Numbered from the stretch's first letter, positions 1 through 10,047 are shown. The stretch is 64,000 nucleotides of DNA from Parachlamydia acanthamoebae (GCF_000875975.1 NZ_BAWW01000008.1:248001-312000), one strand, 5' to 3'. Notes: a model not told the origin generated them from the letters alone. Made by a program: numbers and translations.

Positions 1-114
1 TTTAATAAAAGGGGTACCTTTTGGCACGGTGACTTTAACACTTGATTCTACTCGATACAGCTTGCCGCTAATAGAAAGAATCATTCCAGGAGTAATTTGA
101 TTACTTGCAACCAT
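1..114 (-). CDS. efp: Elongation factor P (partial, N-terminal 38 residues)
   Basis: Minus-strand reading frame that begins with ATG at 114 and runs off the window edge. EF-P binds the ribosome between the P and E sites and relieves stalling at proline-rich stretches. Only the N-terminal KOW-like domain start is visible: a Gly-Met-Ile-Leu strand, then LYRVESS and a KGTPFIK end, which match the start of bacterial EF-P (family pattern recalled, not searched). It lies 49 bases downstream of rpe on the same strand, an order I recall from Chlamydia, so the two are probably cotranscribed. The conserved modification-site lysine would be expected near the truncated end; which EF-P paralog this is cannot be decided from 38 residues. 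Confidence 0.75.
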   Translation of the reverse strand, partial: MVASNQITPGMILSISGKLYRVESSVKVTVPKGTPFIK

Positions 115-163
115 AGTTAACCACGACTTCTTAAAGTGAATAAATTAAAAACAAATTGAAGCA

Positions 164-877
164 TTATTGCTTCACACGTAAAGACTCTACAGCTGTCTTC
201 AGATCAGGAGCATTAAAAAGATATGATCCAGAGACGAGAACATTAGCGCCTGCATTCACACACAATTCAGCTGTTTGAGGGTTTATTCCCCCGTCAACTT
301 CGATTAAAAAAGGCTTTATTGTTGCAGGATCTGCACCTTCAGGTGCATATTTACCCCCTTCACAAATATTCAGTTTATTACAAATATCCCGAGTAAATTC
401 CACTTTTTCCAAAACTTCTGGCATAAATTCTTGTCCGCCAAAACCCGGATTCACCGTCATGAGTAGAATCATATCGCACTTGTCTAAATATTTTGGAATC
501 ATAGACAAAGAGGTTTCAGGAGAAAAAGCAAGTCCTGCTTTAATATTACATTTTCGAATATAGGCTAATGTTTCTTCCACATCTTCTGTTGCCTCAAAAT
601 GGAAGGTCAACATATCGGCACCGGCTTCGACAAACCGTTCAATATAATCAAAGGGATGATAAACCATTAAATGCACATCTAAAAAGACGGAAGTCGCGCG
701 ATTGATCGCCGCAACCATTTTAGGACCCATAGTGAGATTAGGAACGAAATTTCCATCCATAATATCGATATGGATAAAATCTGCTCCAGCATCCTCTAAA
801 CGGAGGGCTTCATCGGCCATTCGGCCAAAATCAGCGGAGAGAATAGAGGGAGCAATTTTAAGAGAATGATTTTTCAT
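164..877 (-). CDS. rpe: Ribulose-phosphate 3-epimerase
   Basis: Interconverts ribulose 5-phosphate and xylulose 5-phosphate in the pentose phosphate pathway (cytosolic TIM barrel). Visible signatures are IAPSILSADF at about residues 8-17, HIDIMDGNFVPN with the metal-binding His36 and Asp38, DVHLMV, the MTVNPGFGGQEF loop and the phosphate-binding DGGI. A short insertion (EGGKYAPEGADPAT) precedes DGGI and is longer than in most family members I recall. An in-frame ATG lies at 922, but family alignment and an AAGG stretch upstream favour ATG at 877, giving 237 residues. It sits upstream of efp on the same strand. Together with gnd at 41-42.6 kb it serves the pentose phosphate pathway. Confidence 0.93.
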   Translation of the reverse strand: MKNHSLKIAPSILSADFGRMADEALRLEDAGADFIHIDIMDGNFVPNLTMGPKMVAAINRATSVFLDVHLMVYHPFDYIERFVEAGADMLTFHFEATEDVEETLAYIRKCNIKAGLAFSPETSLSMIPKYLDKCDMILLMTVNPGFGGQEFMPEVLEKVEFTRDICNKLNICEGGKYAPEGADPATIKPFLIEVDGGINPQTAELCVNAGANVLVSGSYLFNAPDLKTAVESLRVKQ

Positions 878-1393
878 TGGTAAACTAACCCTTAGCAAAG
901 TATAAAGCTTGACTACTGTCATATATGATTATATTAGCAAAAGTCAAGATTTTTAACCTTATGGAAATGCGGCATTTTTAAGCTATTTTACCATCGATTT
1001 CCAAGCAAACAGCCTTTCTAAAAAACCACCTTTATATTATCTTTACCCAAATCCATCTATCTTTATTTCAAAAAATCTGTCGAAGGGTTTCCTTTATGCC
1101 AAATTTTAAAGTTTTGTCGACGATGAAAATCTATTTCGCTCCTCGCTATTACACATGATCATTTTGAGAGGCATAAGAAGAATTGCCCCCTTTCATTAAG
1201 TCGCTTTGAAAGGACAAGATCTCCATTTATGCGTAGATCCCTGCTTTACATTTTGTAATCCACCCAATTTCTTTAAAATAGTTGCTCAATCATTCTCGTT
1301 AATTTAATCGGTTCGAAAGAGCCCTTGCTTAAATCTTAAAAAATTGCATATACAAAATATACATGTTTCTCAATTTTTAAATAAGCAATTCCT
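878..1393. other. Intergenic region between divergent rpe and brnQ
   Basis: About 0.5 kb with no reading frame of gene size and no tRNA-like fold that I can see. It should hold the divergent promoters of rpe and the amino acid carrier. A candidate brnQ promoter is listed separately. The remainder is AT-rich and unremarkable. Confidence 0.6.
1325..1354 (+). promoter_or_regulatory. Candidate sigma70-type promoter for brnQ
   Basis: TTGCTT at 1325-1330, an 18-base spacer and TATACA at 1349-1354, about 40 bases before the ATG. Fits the main chlamydial sigma66 (sigma70-type) pattern; prediction by eye only. Confidence 0.45.
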
Positions 1394-2560
1394 ATGAACT
1401 CGAGTTCTCGCTCATCACTTGCAATTGGCCTGGCAATGTTCTCCATGTTTTTTGGTGCAGGTAATATCGTATTTCCTCTTCTGGTAGGCATTCAAAGTGA
1501 AAGCCAAAATATTTATGCTTCTATAGGATTACTTATCTCGGCCATTGGAGTCCCTCTTCTGGGCCTTATTGCGATGGCTATGTTTGAAGGAAATTATAAG
1601 GAGTTCTTTGGTCGCATGGGAAATACACCGGGCTTTATCATGACAGCCTTAATTTTAGGCCTCATTGGCCCTTTTGGTGCGCTACCACGTTGCATTGCTT
1701 TATCCCACTCTACCATCAAAATGTATTTACCTCTTATCTCTCTATGGCAATTTAGCCTGCTTTCTTGCCTCATTATTTTTTGGCTAAGCTGGAGACCAAG
1801 TGCCTTAGTGACTATTTTAGGTTATATTTTAACTCCTTTTTTACTGTTTTCAGTTCTTGTCATTATCGGATTCGGCTTTGTTAATTCACCATCGGCTCCT
1901 ATAAGTTCCCTTTCTTGGCACAAAGCTTTTTCGAATGGTTTCATTCAAGGTTATCAAACGCTCGATTTGCTTGGGGCCTTCTTTTTTTCTTCGACAATCA
2001 TCTTGTCCCTAAAAGAGAGTGTAAAAAGTGAAATACCACAAAACTTTAAACCTCTGATGACGCTAACGCTTAAAGCTAGTTTTATTTGTGCTATTTTATT
2101 AGGTTTAGTGAGCTGGGGATTTAGCTGGGTGGCGGCCTTTAATAGCCAGAGTCTTCAGAACGTCCCTAAAGATGAATTGCTACGGGTTGTAGCGACTCAA
2201 ACACTGGGACAACATGCAAGCATTTTTACAATAGCAGCAGTTCTTCTTGCATGTCTTACGACGGAAATCGCGCTTGCTACAGCTTTTTCAGAATTTATCC
2301 ATCAAGATTTAAGTGGGAAAAAAATATCTTATGAATGGTCACTTGTCATCACATTAGTGATCGCATTTTTTGTATCACTGTGGCACTTTGAGGGAATCAT
2401 TCATTTTCTGGCCCCCATTTTATTTTTTTGCTATCCCATGATGATTACGCTGTCAATCGTCAATATCCTCTACAAGCTTTATCACTTTAAGCCCGTTAAG
2501 ACACCCTTAGCGATTGTATTGATTTTATCTCTTGCAGGATTTTTATTTTCAGGCGCTTGA
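1394..2560 (+). CDS. brnQ: Branched-chain amino acid carrier, LIVCS family
   Basis: Predicted inner-membrane cation-coupled importer of leucine, isoleucine and valine. The N-terminus carries the family hallmark MFFGAGNIVFPLLVG at about residues 18-32, and the 388 residues are almost entirely hydrophobic helices separated by short polar loops (roughly 11-12 segments). Length is a little below the usual 410-440, with the shortfall apparently near the C-terminus, so the last helix may be shortened. It faces the convergent 659-residue unknown gene and overlaps its 3' end by 12 bases. An import role suits an intracellular bacterium that takes amino acids from its host; substrate range is inferred from the family. 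Confidence 0.88.
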   Translation: MNSSSRSSLAIGLAMFSMFFGAGNIVFPLLVGIQSESQNIYASIGLLISAIGVPLLGLIAMAMFEGNYKEFFGRMGNTPGFIMTALILGLIGPFGALPRCIALSHSTIKMYLPLISLWQFSLLSCLIIFWLSWRPSALVTILGYILTPFLLFSVLVIIGFGFVNSPSAPISSLSWHKAFSNGFIQGYQTLDLLGAFFFSSTIILSLKESVKSEIPQNFKPLMTLTLKASFICAILLGLVSWGFSWVAAFNSQSLQNVPKDELLRVVATQTLGQHASIFTIAAVLLACLTTEIALATAFSEFIHQDLSGKKISYEWSLVITLVIAFFVSLWHFEGIIHFLAPILFFCYPMMITLSIVNILYKLYHFKPVKTPLAIVLILSLAGFLFSGA

Positions 2561-4528
2561 GGCATCTTTATGGCTATCCCAATCTTCAACAGTTTGCTGG
2601 ATAGCTTGAAAAAAATGACGTTGCTTATAAAAGTCATCGCATCGATAAATGTAGCCGATATAAGAAGCTTCATAGATTCTAACGCAAAAACTTGCTAAAG
2701 AAATGGATGGATAATTGAGTTTTTTAAATACGCGTTGCAATTCTTCTTCCAAGGCCCAATCCTCTGCAGCGACCATTGCTAAAGCAAAATCGGATTCGCT
2801 TTGAATTTTAAGAGTGTAGACCTCCTCATTAAAAAATCTTTCTTCAATCGCTTCGACCAATAGAAGAAAAAGCGATTTTAGGGCTTCAACCTCTAAAAAA
2901 GTACGCATGATCACAGGCTTTAAAGAGTAGAAGAAATTTTCTAGCAAGATTTCATTATAGTTACGCGTCGATGACAATAAATTTTTAAGCTCAAGTAATA
3001 GCTCATTTTGCTTGGATATCATCCCTCCATTAAAATCTCGAATCTCTCCCACAATTCTGGAGATTTCGGATACCACCGCCTGTCTAGCTTCATAGAGATT
3101 AATAGAATGATCGCGTCGTAAGAATTGATCTTTTGATACCTTTACGCGAAAAATCGTGGCTTCTTTTTCATGTTTCTTACGCAATGTCCCGACAAGCTTA
3201 CACCCATCGTGAATATACTCTAAAAAAGTTGAACGATTCTTAAACATTTCCATGATGGACATATCTTTAGGCTTGAGAACGCGCACTAGAATAATGGTAA
3301 AAAATAGATGTAAATGGGTTTGTTCATCAAATGTAATAATCACCTGGGGAATATCGCGAATATATTTAATCTGATTACTCAAAATCAACATATTGCGCAT
3401 CATCTCTTCTTCATTGCGAGGCATGAAAACTGGATGCATAACCTGTTCAATTTGTTCTTCAACTTCGGTAAATAACTTTTTACGGAGAAGTTGAATCTCT
3501 TGAGTGGTAATGGGGCTATTATCTTTCTTTTCAATTTCAATATAGAAAGTACAAATACTAAAAGTGCCTCGACGATTACAAAAGAAAGAATTTTCAACAG
3601 CCTGAGCTTGAGGAATGTAGTTTTGAATGCCTTTAATCAGATGCATTTCATCTAAAACTTCTTTATCCTGCAAAAAATTGATTCCAATGATAATTGAAAG
3701 CACATTTTTAATTTCTCCCCCAACTTTCACTTTTGATCGAAAGATTTTTAGATCCATATGTCGGGATTTGGGAGCGCTCTTAACAGCTTTTAAAAGGAAA
3801 TTTCGAAATAAATATTGATAACAAATCATGCGACACAAGTGATAACTTTCTCGACCAACTTTAAATCGATCTTCACACATCACCAACACATTTTGCATTT
3901 CGGAAAACAAATCTGAATTAAAATATTTGGGATAACGAGCAATCAAACCCGCAATGTGTTCTTGTACGCGTACAGTTTTATCATCATTCGATAATCCCTT
4001 AACCTCAAGAATCCGACCTGCATAATATCCAGAGTTAACACCTAACTTGAGCTCTGTAATCAGCAAAGGTAGATTTCTTTGGATCAATTCCAGATCATGT
4101 ATGCATTCTACAGCAATCATAACTTCTGAAACCATGTACACATCGGGTCCTAAATGAGGAAAACAAAAATCAACCGCATGTGACAAAATGACATTGAGAC
4201 GTTTTCCTGGTACAAGCCAGCGACTGAGCATCTCTATAAAAAACTTAAATACGTTCGGGCGAGATTTACAGAATATGCAAAATGACATGGTGGAAGGTAC
4301 ATTTTGCTTAGAAGAGACATTAATAATAGGCAATGCACGATTCAAGCCTGTTAGTTGCTCACAAATCGATTGATTTTGATCAAACAAATCCTCAGGAACA
4401 ATCCTTTTTAGAATGTTCTTCACAATTTCCTGATAAAGAGAACAGTTTACACTCTCTTCTTGTTCACCAAAATCGATGTCAATAGGCGGAATAGACATAT
4501 CTTTAGAAATTTTCGTTAAAATTTTCAT
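2549..4528 (-). CDS. Conserved hypothetical protein, coupled to aspartate kinase
   Basis: A 659-residue soluble-looking protein that I do not recognise. It has no signal peptide, no clear membrane segment and no nucleotide-binding loop. The sequence is helix-rich with charged patches and many scattered cysteines. The N-terminus contains an acidic IDIDFGEQEE stretch. A longer frame begins with a TTG at 4546, but the ATG at 4528 overlaps the lysC stop codon as TAATG, the classic arrangement for translational coupling, so that start was chosen. The coupling suggests coordinated expression with aspartate kinase but does not prove a shared pathway. Its 3' end overlaps convergent brnQ by 12 bases. 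Probably a Chlamydiae-restricted family; function unknown. Confidence 0.8.
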   Translation of the reverse strand: MKILTKISKDMSIPPIDIDFGEQEESVNCSLYQEIVKNILKRIVPEDLFDQNQSICEQLTGLNRALPIINVSSKQNVPSTMSFCIFCKSRPNVFKFFIEMLSRWLVPGKRLNVILSHAVDFCFPHLGPDVYMVSEVMIAVECIHDLELIQRNLPLLITELKLGVNSGYYAGRILEVKGLSNDDKTVRVQEHIAGLIARYPKYFNSDLFSEMQNVLVMCEDRFKVGRESYHLCRMICYQYLFRNFLLKAVKSAPKSRHMDLKIFRSKVKVGGEIKNVLSIIIGINFLQDKEVLDEMHLIKGIQNYIPQAQAVENSFFCNRRGTFSICTFYIEIEKKDNSPITTQEIQLLRKKLFTEVEEQIEQVMHPVFMPRNEEEMMRNMLILSNQIKYIRDIPQVIITFDEQTHLHLFFTIILVRVLKPKDMSIMEMFKNRSTFLEYIHDGCKLVGTLRKKHEKEATIFRVKVSKDQFLRRDHSINLYEARQAVVSEISRIVGEIRDFNGGMISKQNELLLELKNLLSSTRNYNEILLENFFYSLKPVIMRTFLEVEALKSLFLLLVEAIEERFFNEEVYTLKIQSESDFALAMVAAEDWALEEELQRVFKKLNYPSISLASFCVRIYEASYIGYIYRCDDFYKQRHFFQAIQQTVEDWDSHKDASSA

Positions 4529-5364
4529 TAAAGTGCTGCCGTGCAATTTAAAGAAGAGATCACCGAACTGTTATCTATCGTGTTTTCCTCTTCGTATACA
4601 ACCCAATCATTGAGTTGATTTAATTCACCGATTAAGGTCCCCTCACAACCACATGTTGCAAAATCAATAAAGGAGCGCACATATAGCGCCAGCTGATTTT
4701 TGCTTGCTAAACGGATACAGCGAGGGTGCAAGACACTATGGCCTATTTGGACGATGTTTGCAGCGATTTCATAAGTCATCTGGGAAAATAGAGTGGCATT
4801 GGGATTTATTTTAGGATCTTCGGAATAAATGCCCTTAACGTCTTTAAAAAATTCGACACATTCAGCTTTTAAAGCAAGACCTAACGCCACGGCAGATGTA
4901 TCTGATCCACCACGACCCAGTGTTGTGATTTCTCCATTGCGACTGACACCTTGAAAGCCTGCAACAATCACGATTTTGCCAGAGTCTAGAGCGGAAAGAA
5001 TTCGATGTGGCCTGACTTCAATAATATTAGCACTGCTATGATGATTACATGTAATAATTCCTGATTGACTGCCTGTAAAGCTAACAGCCTGCTGATTTTT
5101 CAGAGCTAAAGCCATTGCAAGCAAGGAAATGCTGATCCTTTCCCCTACCGAGACGAGCATATCATATTCTCTTCTTGGAGGATTAGGATGAACTTGTTTC
5201 GCTAAAGCAATTAATTGATCTGTTGAATCACCCATTGCACTAATCACAATAGCAATTCGTTCATATTCTTGCTTGCGCGCTAAAATGATATCTGCAATTT
5301 GCGAAAAATGATCTGGAGAAGCTACAGACGCACCACCAAACTTCATAACAAGCGTTTTTTTCAT
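4528..5364 (-). CDS. lysC: Aspartate kinase, catalytic domain only (no ACT domains)
   Basis: Phosphorylates aspartate, the first step to lysine, diaminopimelate and threonine. The kinase fold is complete: MKFGGASV at residues 7-14 (substrate/ATP Lys8), LVSVGERIS, TTLGRGGSDTSAV, FFKDVKGIYSEDP and HPRCIRLA. The protein ends at 278 residues after a roughly 30-residue tail, whereas family members are normally 400-450 residues with two C-terminal ACT regulatory domains. No frameshifted ACT remnant is visible downstream, where the next gene begins directly at TAATG. Feedback inhibition by lysine or threonine through ACT domains should therefore be absent. Start set at ATG 5364; an upstream TTG at 5373 is less likely. 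The product would feed meso-diaminopimelate to MurE, encoded at 35.8 kb. Confidence 0.9.
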   Translation of the reverse strand: MKKTLVMKFGGASVASPDHFSQIADIILARKQEYERIAIVISAMGDSTDQLIALAKQVHPNPPRREYDMLVSVGERISISLLAMALALKNQQAVSFTGSQSGIITCNHHSSANIIEVRPHRILSALDSGKIVIVAGFQGVSRNGEITTLGRGGSDTSAVALGLALKAECVEFFKDVKGIYSEDPKINPNATLFSQMTYEIAANIVQIGHSVLHPRCIRLASKNQLALYVRSFIDFATCGCEGTLIGELNQLNDWVVYEEENTIDNSSVISSLNCTAAL

Positions 5365-5596
5365 AGAATTCAAAACAAGCTGTAGAAGAAATTTTATATT
5401 TCAAAGTTAAGATGCGATCCATATGCTACGATGCATTTTGAAGGCTTAAAGCGACTTTTTCTTAACTTTAATCCAAATAAGGTGTAGACTACCATACTAA
5501 AATTTCGGAAACGAGTCAACGCCTATATTTTTTCTTGAATATCCAACCTTTTCTTTTACTTCCTGAAATAGCTGTGGAAGCCTTATTACTAGAATT

Positions 5597-7882
5597 TTAT
5601 TCGCATATTTTTTTCGCAATGATTTCTAAGCCTTGACTGAGCTTCATTAAATGAATGTCTGCTTGTTTTCTAATCTGATCATTATCAAGCTCCTGTATAT
5701 TTTCATGGCATATTTGCATGATTTCGAGTAAGCGTGTTTTATAGAAATTCATTTGGCCAAAAATTTGTTCATTTAAAAGGGCAAATGTACGTTTGTCATA
5801 GCCACTTGCACGCACCTTCATTCTCCAAATCCCCACAAGAACATTTAATGCACTTCCCTCTCCACAAGCAGTCATCCAATTATAATAAATCTTAGAAGCA
5901 ACAGCATCACGATTTTCTTGCAATATTTCTGTGAATGGCCGAGTCAGCACCCAAAAGCTTTCTAAACTTTTTAATACGCCATTTTCTTCGAATAACTTTG
6001 AAACATGTTTTATGTTACTAAAATAAAAAGGTTTACATAGAATCTTGGATAAAGCATTCATCGAACCTTCAAAGTGTTCTACCGTTCTTCCTAGAATTTT
6101 TAACAGCTCACAAAAATCCCCATATTTATAATATTTTTCACTTAACGCTCGATCAAGAATTGTACTGCCCAGATTGAATTGGAACGCGCGTGAATGAGAT
6201 GGATGGTCCATAATAAATAGAATAATTTTGATAAACGCTTTAAATGTATCGCCATTTTGTATGGATTTTTGCAGGATCTGAATGATTTTTTTTGGATCAT
6301 TTAAACAAGGGATGAGAAACTTAGCGGCTTCAATTTTAATTTGCTTTCTTATTTCCTTTACAGACGACCTGCCATCAGAATTGCTTGGCACGCATAAAGT
6401 GGGGATTAAAGTGATTAAAAATCCTAGATTTTTTTCAATAGCCAGAGAAGGAGTCGCTTGGCAAAGCATTTTAATTTCACCTAGCCAAGCTTGATCTATG
6501 CAAAAGCATTGTTTAAAAACTTTACAAAAGTCGATAGCATATTTTCTAAATCGTTTGGATAAGCATAAGTCCAAAACGATTTGCAAAATAAGCTTTTTAT
6601 TGAATTCAGAAACCTCTTGAATTCTGTAACTTTTTGAAATTAGAAAAAAAACTTTTTTTATTCCCCCCTTGTTCAAACCCATTACAAAATGTTTAAAATA
6701 CAAACAAATAATCGAAAAACCATTTTGATTCAGCTCATCTGATCTTCCAAAAAGGTTGAACATTTGCGTCATGAAATTTATTTTCTTTTGAAAGTTACCA
6801 TAAACTTTCGAGCCTAATTCTTTTCGATCTTTCTCTTGCGGCTCTCTTCCAAATAATTCACGCCGTATCTGGCGGATACTTTCCAAATGATTGGAGTCAC
6901 ATTGCATAACTTTTTTCTCTAAAATTTCATGCACTTTTTTTACGTAGGATTGATAGCAGATTTGTGTTTTCGCTATTTCTGGAAATAGCATCAAGACAGA
7001 CACTAACGCCATAAAATCTGCAGCATAAACATGCGAATCAGCTAAGCTTTTTTTAAATAAGTGCTCACATATTAAAAGAAACATTTCATCTGGCGTAGGT
7101 AAATTTGAATTTATACGACTCAAAAAAATTAAATACTTTTTCATCTCAGCATAACGTTGGAATGTTGAAAATGCGTGTTTTTCAAAAGCACTTAGGATTA
7201 ATCGGATGTCATGATCTTCCCGTTTTGGGTGATTGAGTAAATAGGAGATTTCTTTTTTGACAATATCGGTGTTATTAAGATCTATGAGGATCAGGCGCGT
7301 CATATTCAAATAAAGTCTATCCCGAGTTTCTTCTAGCGGACTTTCTTGTTTACAAGCACAGGCAAAAAAAGCAATTAAAGCTTTTTTCCCAACCTCATAA
7401 TCCTCTGGGGAATGGTTTTTTTGTTCCTTAAGCTCAGAGCCTATTAAATTGAACCATGCTGTTTTTTCCTCATCTGAGGTGAAAGAGACATGCTGACTTA
7501 ATCTTTTAAACAAATAATCCCATTCAGTAGGAGGACATATTGCATCATTTTGAAAAGAAATAAAGGCACGAAAAATGAAGGTTATAATTTTAGCCTTAAG
7601 CTCTGAATTAAGTTCAGACTTTCCATTGAGCTTAAAAAGAAATTCCAGAAAAGAAAAAACCTCGTCCAATCCAGAAATTTTCTTAAAATTTTGCTCGAAC
7701 ACCTCACAAATTTTTTCCATGAGAAGCTCTATTGAAAATGGTCTCAAATCAAAAACGACTTCTAGTAATACACCGCATAATGTGGGCAAGTATTCTGTCG
7801 TTAAATACTTATCGAATATTTCATATCTAGTGTAAATATTTTGGTACAAATCCATTCTACCAAATTCTGAAAGTGCCTGCAT
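5597..7882 (-). CDS. Large hypothetical helical protein
   Basis: About 761 residues, not recognised. The sequence is almost wholly amphipathic helix with recurring Leu/Ile/Phe spacing, few glycines and no obvious catalytic motif, which resembles helical-repeat (HEAT/ARM-like) scaffolds, though I cannot define a repeat unit by eye. No transmembrane segment or signal peptide is clear. The open frame extends to an ATG at 7951, but that start lacks a Shine-Dalgarno sequence; the ATG at 7882 has GAGGT eight bases upstream and is preferred. Flanked by about 230 bases before lysC and 148 bases after ribF, all on the minus strand. Accessory gene, probably lineage-specific. Confidence 0.72.
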   Translation of the reverse strand: MQALSEFGRMDLYQNIYTRYEIFDKYLTTEYLPTLCGVLLEVVFDLRPFSIELLMEKICEVFEQNFKKISGLDEVFSFLEFLFKLNGKSELNSELKAKIITFIFRAFISFQNDAICPPTEWDYLFKRLSQHVSFTSDEEKTAWFNLIGSELKEQKNHSPEDYEVGKKALIAFFACACKQESPLEETRDRLYLNMTRLILIDLNNTDIVKKEISYLLNHPKREDHDIRLILSAFEKHAFSTFQRYAEMKKYLIFLSRINSNLPTPDEMFLLICEHLFKKSLADSHVYAADFMALVSVLMLFPEIAKTQICYQSYVKKVHEILEKKVMQCDSNHLESIRQIRRELFGREPQEKDRKELGSKVYGNFQKKINFMTQMFNLFGRSDELNQNGFSIICLYFKHFVMGLNKGGIKKVFFLISKSYRIQEVSEFNKKLILQIVLDLCLSKRFRKYAIDFCKVFKQCFCIDQAWLGEIKMLCQATPSLAIEKNLGFLITLIPTLCVPSNSDGRSSVKEIRKQIKIEAAKFLIPCLNDPKKIIQILQKSIQNGDTFKAFIKIILFIMDHPSHSRAFQFNLGSTILDRALSEKYYKYGDFCELLKILGRTVEHFEGSMNALSKILCKPFYFSNIKHVSKLFEENGVLKSLESFWVLTRPFTEILQENRDAVASKIYYNWMTACGEGSALNVLVGIWRMKVRASGYDKRTFALLNEQIFGQMNFYKTRLLEIMQICHENIQELDNDQIRKQADIHLMKLSQGLEIIAKKICE

Positions 7883-8030
7883 TTCGCGATACCTCGTAGT
7901 CGGTCGATTTATAGATGCTATGCTGCAAAGGAAGTAGAGTTTTGAATGCATGTATGATCATTCAAATGCTAGAAAAAGTCGGTAGATGTCAACAGTTTTA
8001 TTGAGCTCAAATCATGGAGTAGGCATTAAA

Positions 8031-8954
8031 CTAGGTCAAACATTGTCTAGCTTGAAGAACATCTTGGGATATTTGAGCTTTTAAATGCTCAATAGAAGAA
8101 AATTTTTGTTCTGGACGGATAAAGGAGTGAAAAACGACTTCGCAAAAAGAATCATAAAGATCATTTTCTTGAGCATCTAGAAGATGAACTTCTAAAACGG
8201 GATTATTTTCCTCTCGAATAGTGGGAGCAATGCCTAAATTAGCAACAGCAGGAAAGCAGATCCCTTGATGCCACAGTTTTACGGCATATACTCCATAGGG
8301 AGGTAAGCACATCCCTGTGACATCGAAATTAGCTGTGGGGAAACCTAGGTGTCGTCCCTTTCTTTGTCCAGGTTTAACCATGCCATAAAAAGAATAGGAC
8401 CGACCAAGCAGTTGACTGGCTTCAGACAATTTTCCATCTGCAATTAGTTGTCGAATTGCACTGCTCGATATTTTTTTTGTATCGATAGAATATTCAGGAA
8501 GATAAGTGAGCTCAAAAGCATGTTCTTTAGCAATCTGATTTAAAGTGGAGCGATCACCTTTTCTATCTTTTCCTAGAAAGGCATCATGCCCGAGAATTAA
8601 ATGAGAAAAGGGAATGGATGCCTGTAATTTTTCTAAGAAGATCTCTGCGGTTTGACCAGCAAATTCTAAAGTAAAAGGAAGTAAAATGACCCAATCAATC
8701 TTTGCTTGTTCTAAGAGAAAAAGCTTATGATCTAATGTACATAGCTGACAAGTCGATTTTGCTGAATTTAATACTGTGGAAGGATGATTGACAAATGTGA
8801 AAACGGCCGTTTGAGCATTTTGGAGTTTTGCAAATTCTTTAAGGGCTTGTAACACTTTCTGATGCCCAAGGTGCATTCCATCAAAATTGCCGATCGTTAA
8901 AACGATGGGATGATTTGTGCTTGGAAACTCATGTAAGTGATGAATGACTTTCAT
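8031..8954 (-). CDS. ribF: Bifunctional riboflavin kinase / FAD synthetase
   Basis: Converts riboflavin to FMN and FMN to FAD. The N-terminal nucleotidyltransferase shows [14 protein letters not shown] with the HxGH motif at His28/His31, and the C-terminal flavokinase shows [16 protein letters not shown] and GVYAVKL. Length of 307 residues is normal for the family. The ATG at 8954 overlaps the truB stop as ATGA, so it is the last gene of a translationally coupled nusA-infB-rbfA-truB-ribF unit. The same truB-ribF adjacency is known in Chlamydia. Confidence 0.95.
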   Translation of the reverse strand: MKVIHHLHEFPSTNHPIVLTIGNFDGMHLGHQKVLQALKEFAKLQNAQTAVFTFVNHPSTVLNSAKSTCQLCTLDHKLFLLEQAKIDWVILLPFTLEFAGQTAEIFLEKLQASIPFSHLILGHDAFLGKDRKGDRSTLNQIAKEHAFELTYLPEYSIDTKKISSSAIRQLIADGKLSEASQLLGRSYSFYGMVKPGQRKGRHLGFPTANFDVTGMCLPPYGVYAVKLWHQGICFPAVANLGIAPTIREENNPVLEVHLLDAQENDLYDSFCEVVFHSFIRPEQKFSSIEHLKAQISQDVLQARQCLT

Positions 8955-9673
8955 GTATGCATTGGTTGAATGTGTCGTTTGAGGTCATCAAGTGTATAGG
9001 TAGAGGCTTTTAATGGAGCACCATCTAGGCAATCCTTTAAATGAAACTGGCCACTTCGCACTCTTCTAAGCTGGGAGAGATGAGCCCCTACTCCTAATAA
9101 TTGCCCTAAATCATGCGCTAAACTACGAATATAGGTGCCTTTGCTACAAGAAACCGCTAGAGACAAATAGGGATAGGCATAACTTAATAAAGTGATTTGC
9201 ACAAATACTTTTGCAGGAGGTCTTTCGACTGTTTTTCCTTGTCTTGCCAATTCATAAAGTTTTTTGCCATTCTGTTTTTTGGCGGAAAACATGGGAGGAA
9301 CTTGCAGGATTTCTCCTTGAAAGCTCTGTAAAGCAACCTGGATTTCTTCAAGTGTGGGGACTCTGCCACATTGTGATAGGATTTGTCCTTCACAATCGTA
9401 AGTGTCTGTCGCGGCACCAAGATAGGCTTCCGCTTCGTATTCTTTATCTTGGCATAGAAATTGATCAGATAGACGCGTAAAGTTTCGACCAATCAACATG
9501 ACCATGACGCCTGTTGCAAAGGGATCAAGAGTTCCTGCGTGCCCTATTTTTTTAACACCCAGCACCTTGCGAAGTCTTGCAACTAAATTAAAGGCTGTAC
9601 ATCCCCTTGGTTTATCAAGAAGAAGTACACCTTCAATATCTGAACTATTCTGAGGAAGATTCGTCATTGTCAT
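8951..9673 (-). CDS. truB: tRNA pseudouridine(55) synthase
   Basis: Forms pseudouridine 55 in the T-loop of tRNAs. The catalytic motif [12 protein letters not shown] is present with the nucleophile Asp50, preceded by the KPRG motif near residues 21-24; [14 protein letters not shown] is further on. The open frame continues upstream to 9766 but inside rbfA; the family N-terminus ([10 protein letters not shown]) is reached soon after the ATG at 9673, and a second ATG at 9667 is equally possible. Either choice overlaps the rbfA 3' end by 20-30 bases, consistent with coupled translation. The predicted protein has 240 residues. Confidence 0.93.
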   Translation of the reverse strand: MTMTNLPQNSSDIEGVLLLDKPRGCTAFNLVARLRKVLGVKKIGHAGTLDPFATGVMVMLIGRNFTRLSDQFLCQDKEYEAEAYLGAATDTYDCEGQILSQCGRVPTLEEIQVALQSFQGEILQVPPMFSAKKQNGKKLYELARQGKTVERPPAKVFVQITLLSYAYPYLSLAVSCSKGTYIRSLAHDLGQLLGVGAHLSQLRRVRSGQFHLKDCLDGAPLKASTYTLDDLKRHIQPMHT

Positions 9674-10043
9674 CAGATTCTTCACTTCTTGTACTTTTTT
9701 CATCTTCGATTTCGCGAAGTAAACTTTCAATACGCATTTGGCGGTCCACGCTATCATCCAAAACAAAAGTAAGTTCTGGAAAAAAGCGCATCACAACCTT
9801 CTGAGATGAATTCACAGCAATAAAACCTGCTGCAGATCGCAAAGCTTGAAGAGTATCCTCCTTCTCTGCCCCGGTTCCCATAATGCTCACATAGACTTTT
9901 GCATGTCGCAAATCTTTTGTGATATCAACGCGAGTGACAGTTGTCATTTCACTTACGTAGGGATTACGCACATCCTTTTTAATCACTTCCGTAATCACTT
10001 CGCGTAATAAAGAGTTTAGGCGGTCCGTTCTTTGTACTGACAT
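9645..10043 (-). CDS. rbfA: Ribosome-binding factor A
   Basis: Small KH-type protein that binds the 30S subunit during late 16S rRNA maturation. Family features are [13 protein letters not shown] near the N-terminus, the [13 protein letters not shown] strand, and the [21 protein letters not shown] segment. A strongly acidic and serine-rich tail ([13 protein letters not shown]) follows. The frame extends upstream to 10115 through infB, but the ATG at 10043, two bases after the infB stop codon, fits the family start. The 132-residue product lies between infB and truB in the usual order. Confidence 0.93.
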   Translation of the reverse strand: MSVQRTDRLNSLLREVITEVIKKDVRNPYVSEMTTVTRVDITKDLRHAKVYVSIMGTGAEKEDTLQALRSAAGFIAVNSSQKVVMRFFPELTFVLDDSVDRQMRIESLLREIEDEKSTRSEESDDNDESSSE

Positions 10044-10047
10044 ATGA

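Noticed and set aside
9184-9492. Minus-strand open frame of 102 codons inside truB
   Set aside because: Lies wholly within the truB coding frame, lacks a ribosome-binding site and has unlike composition; a shadow frame.
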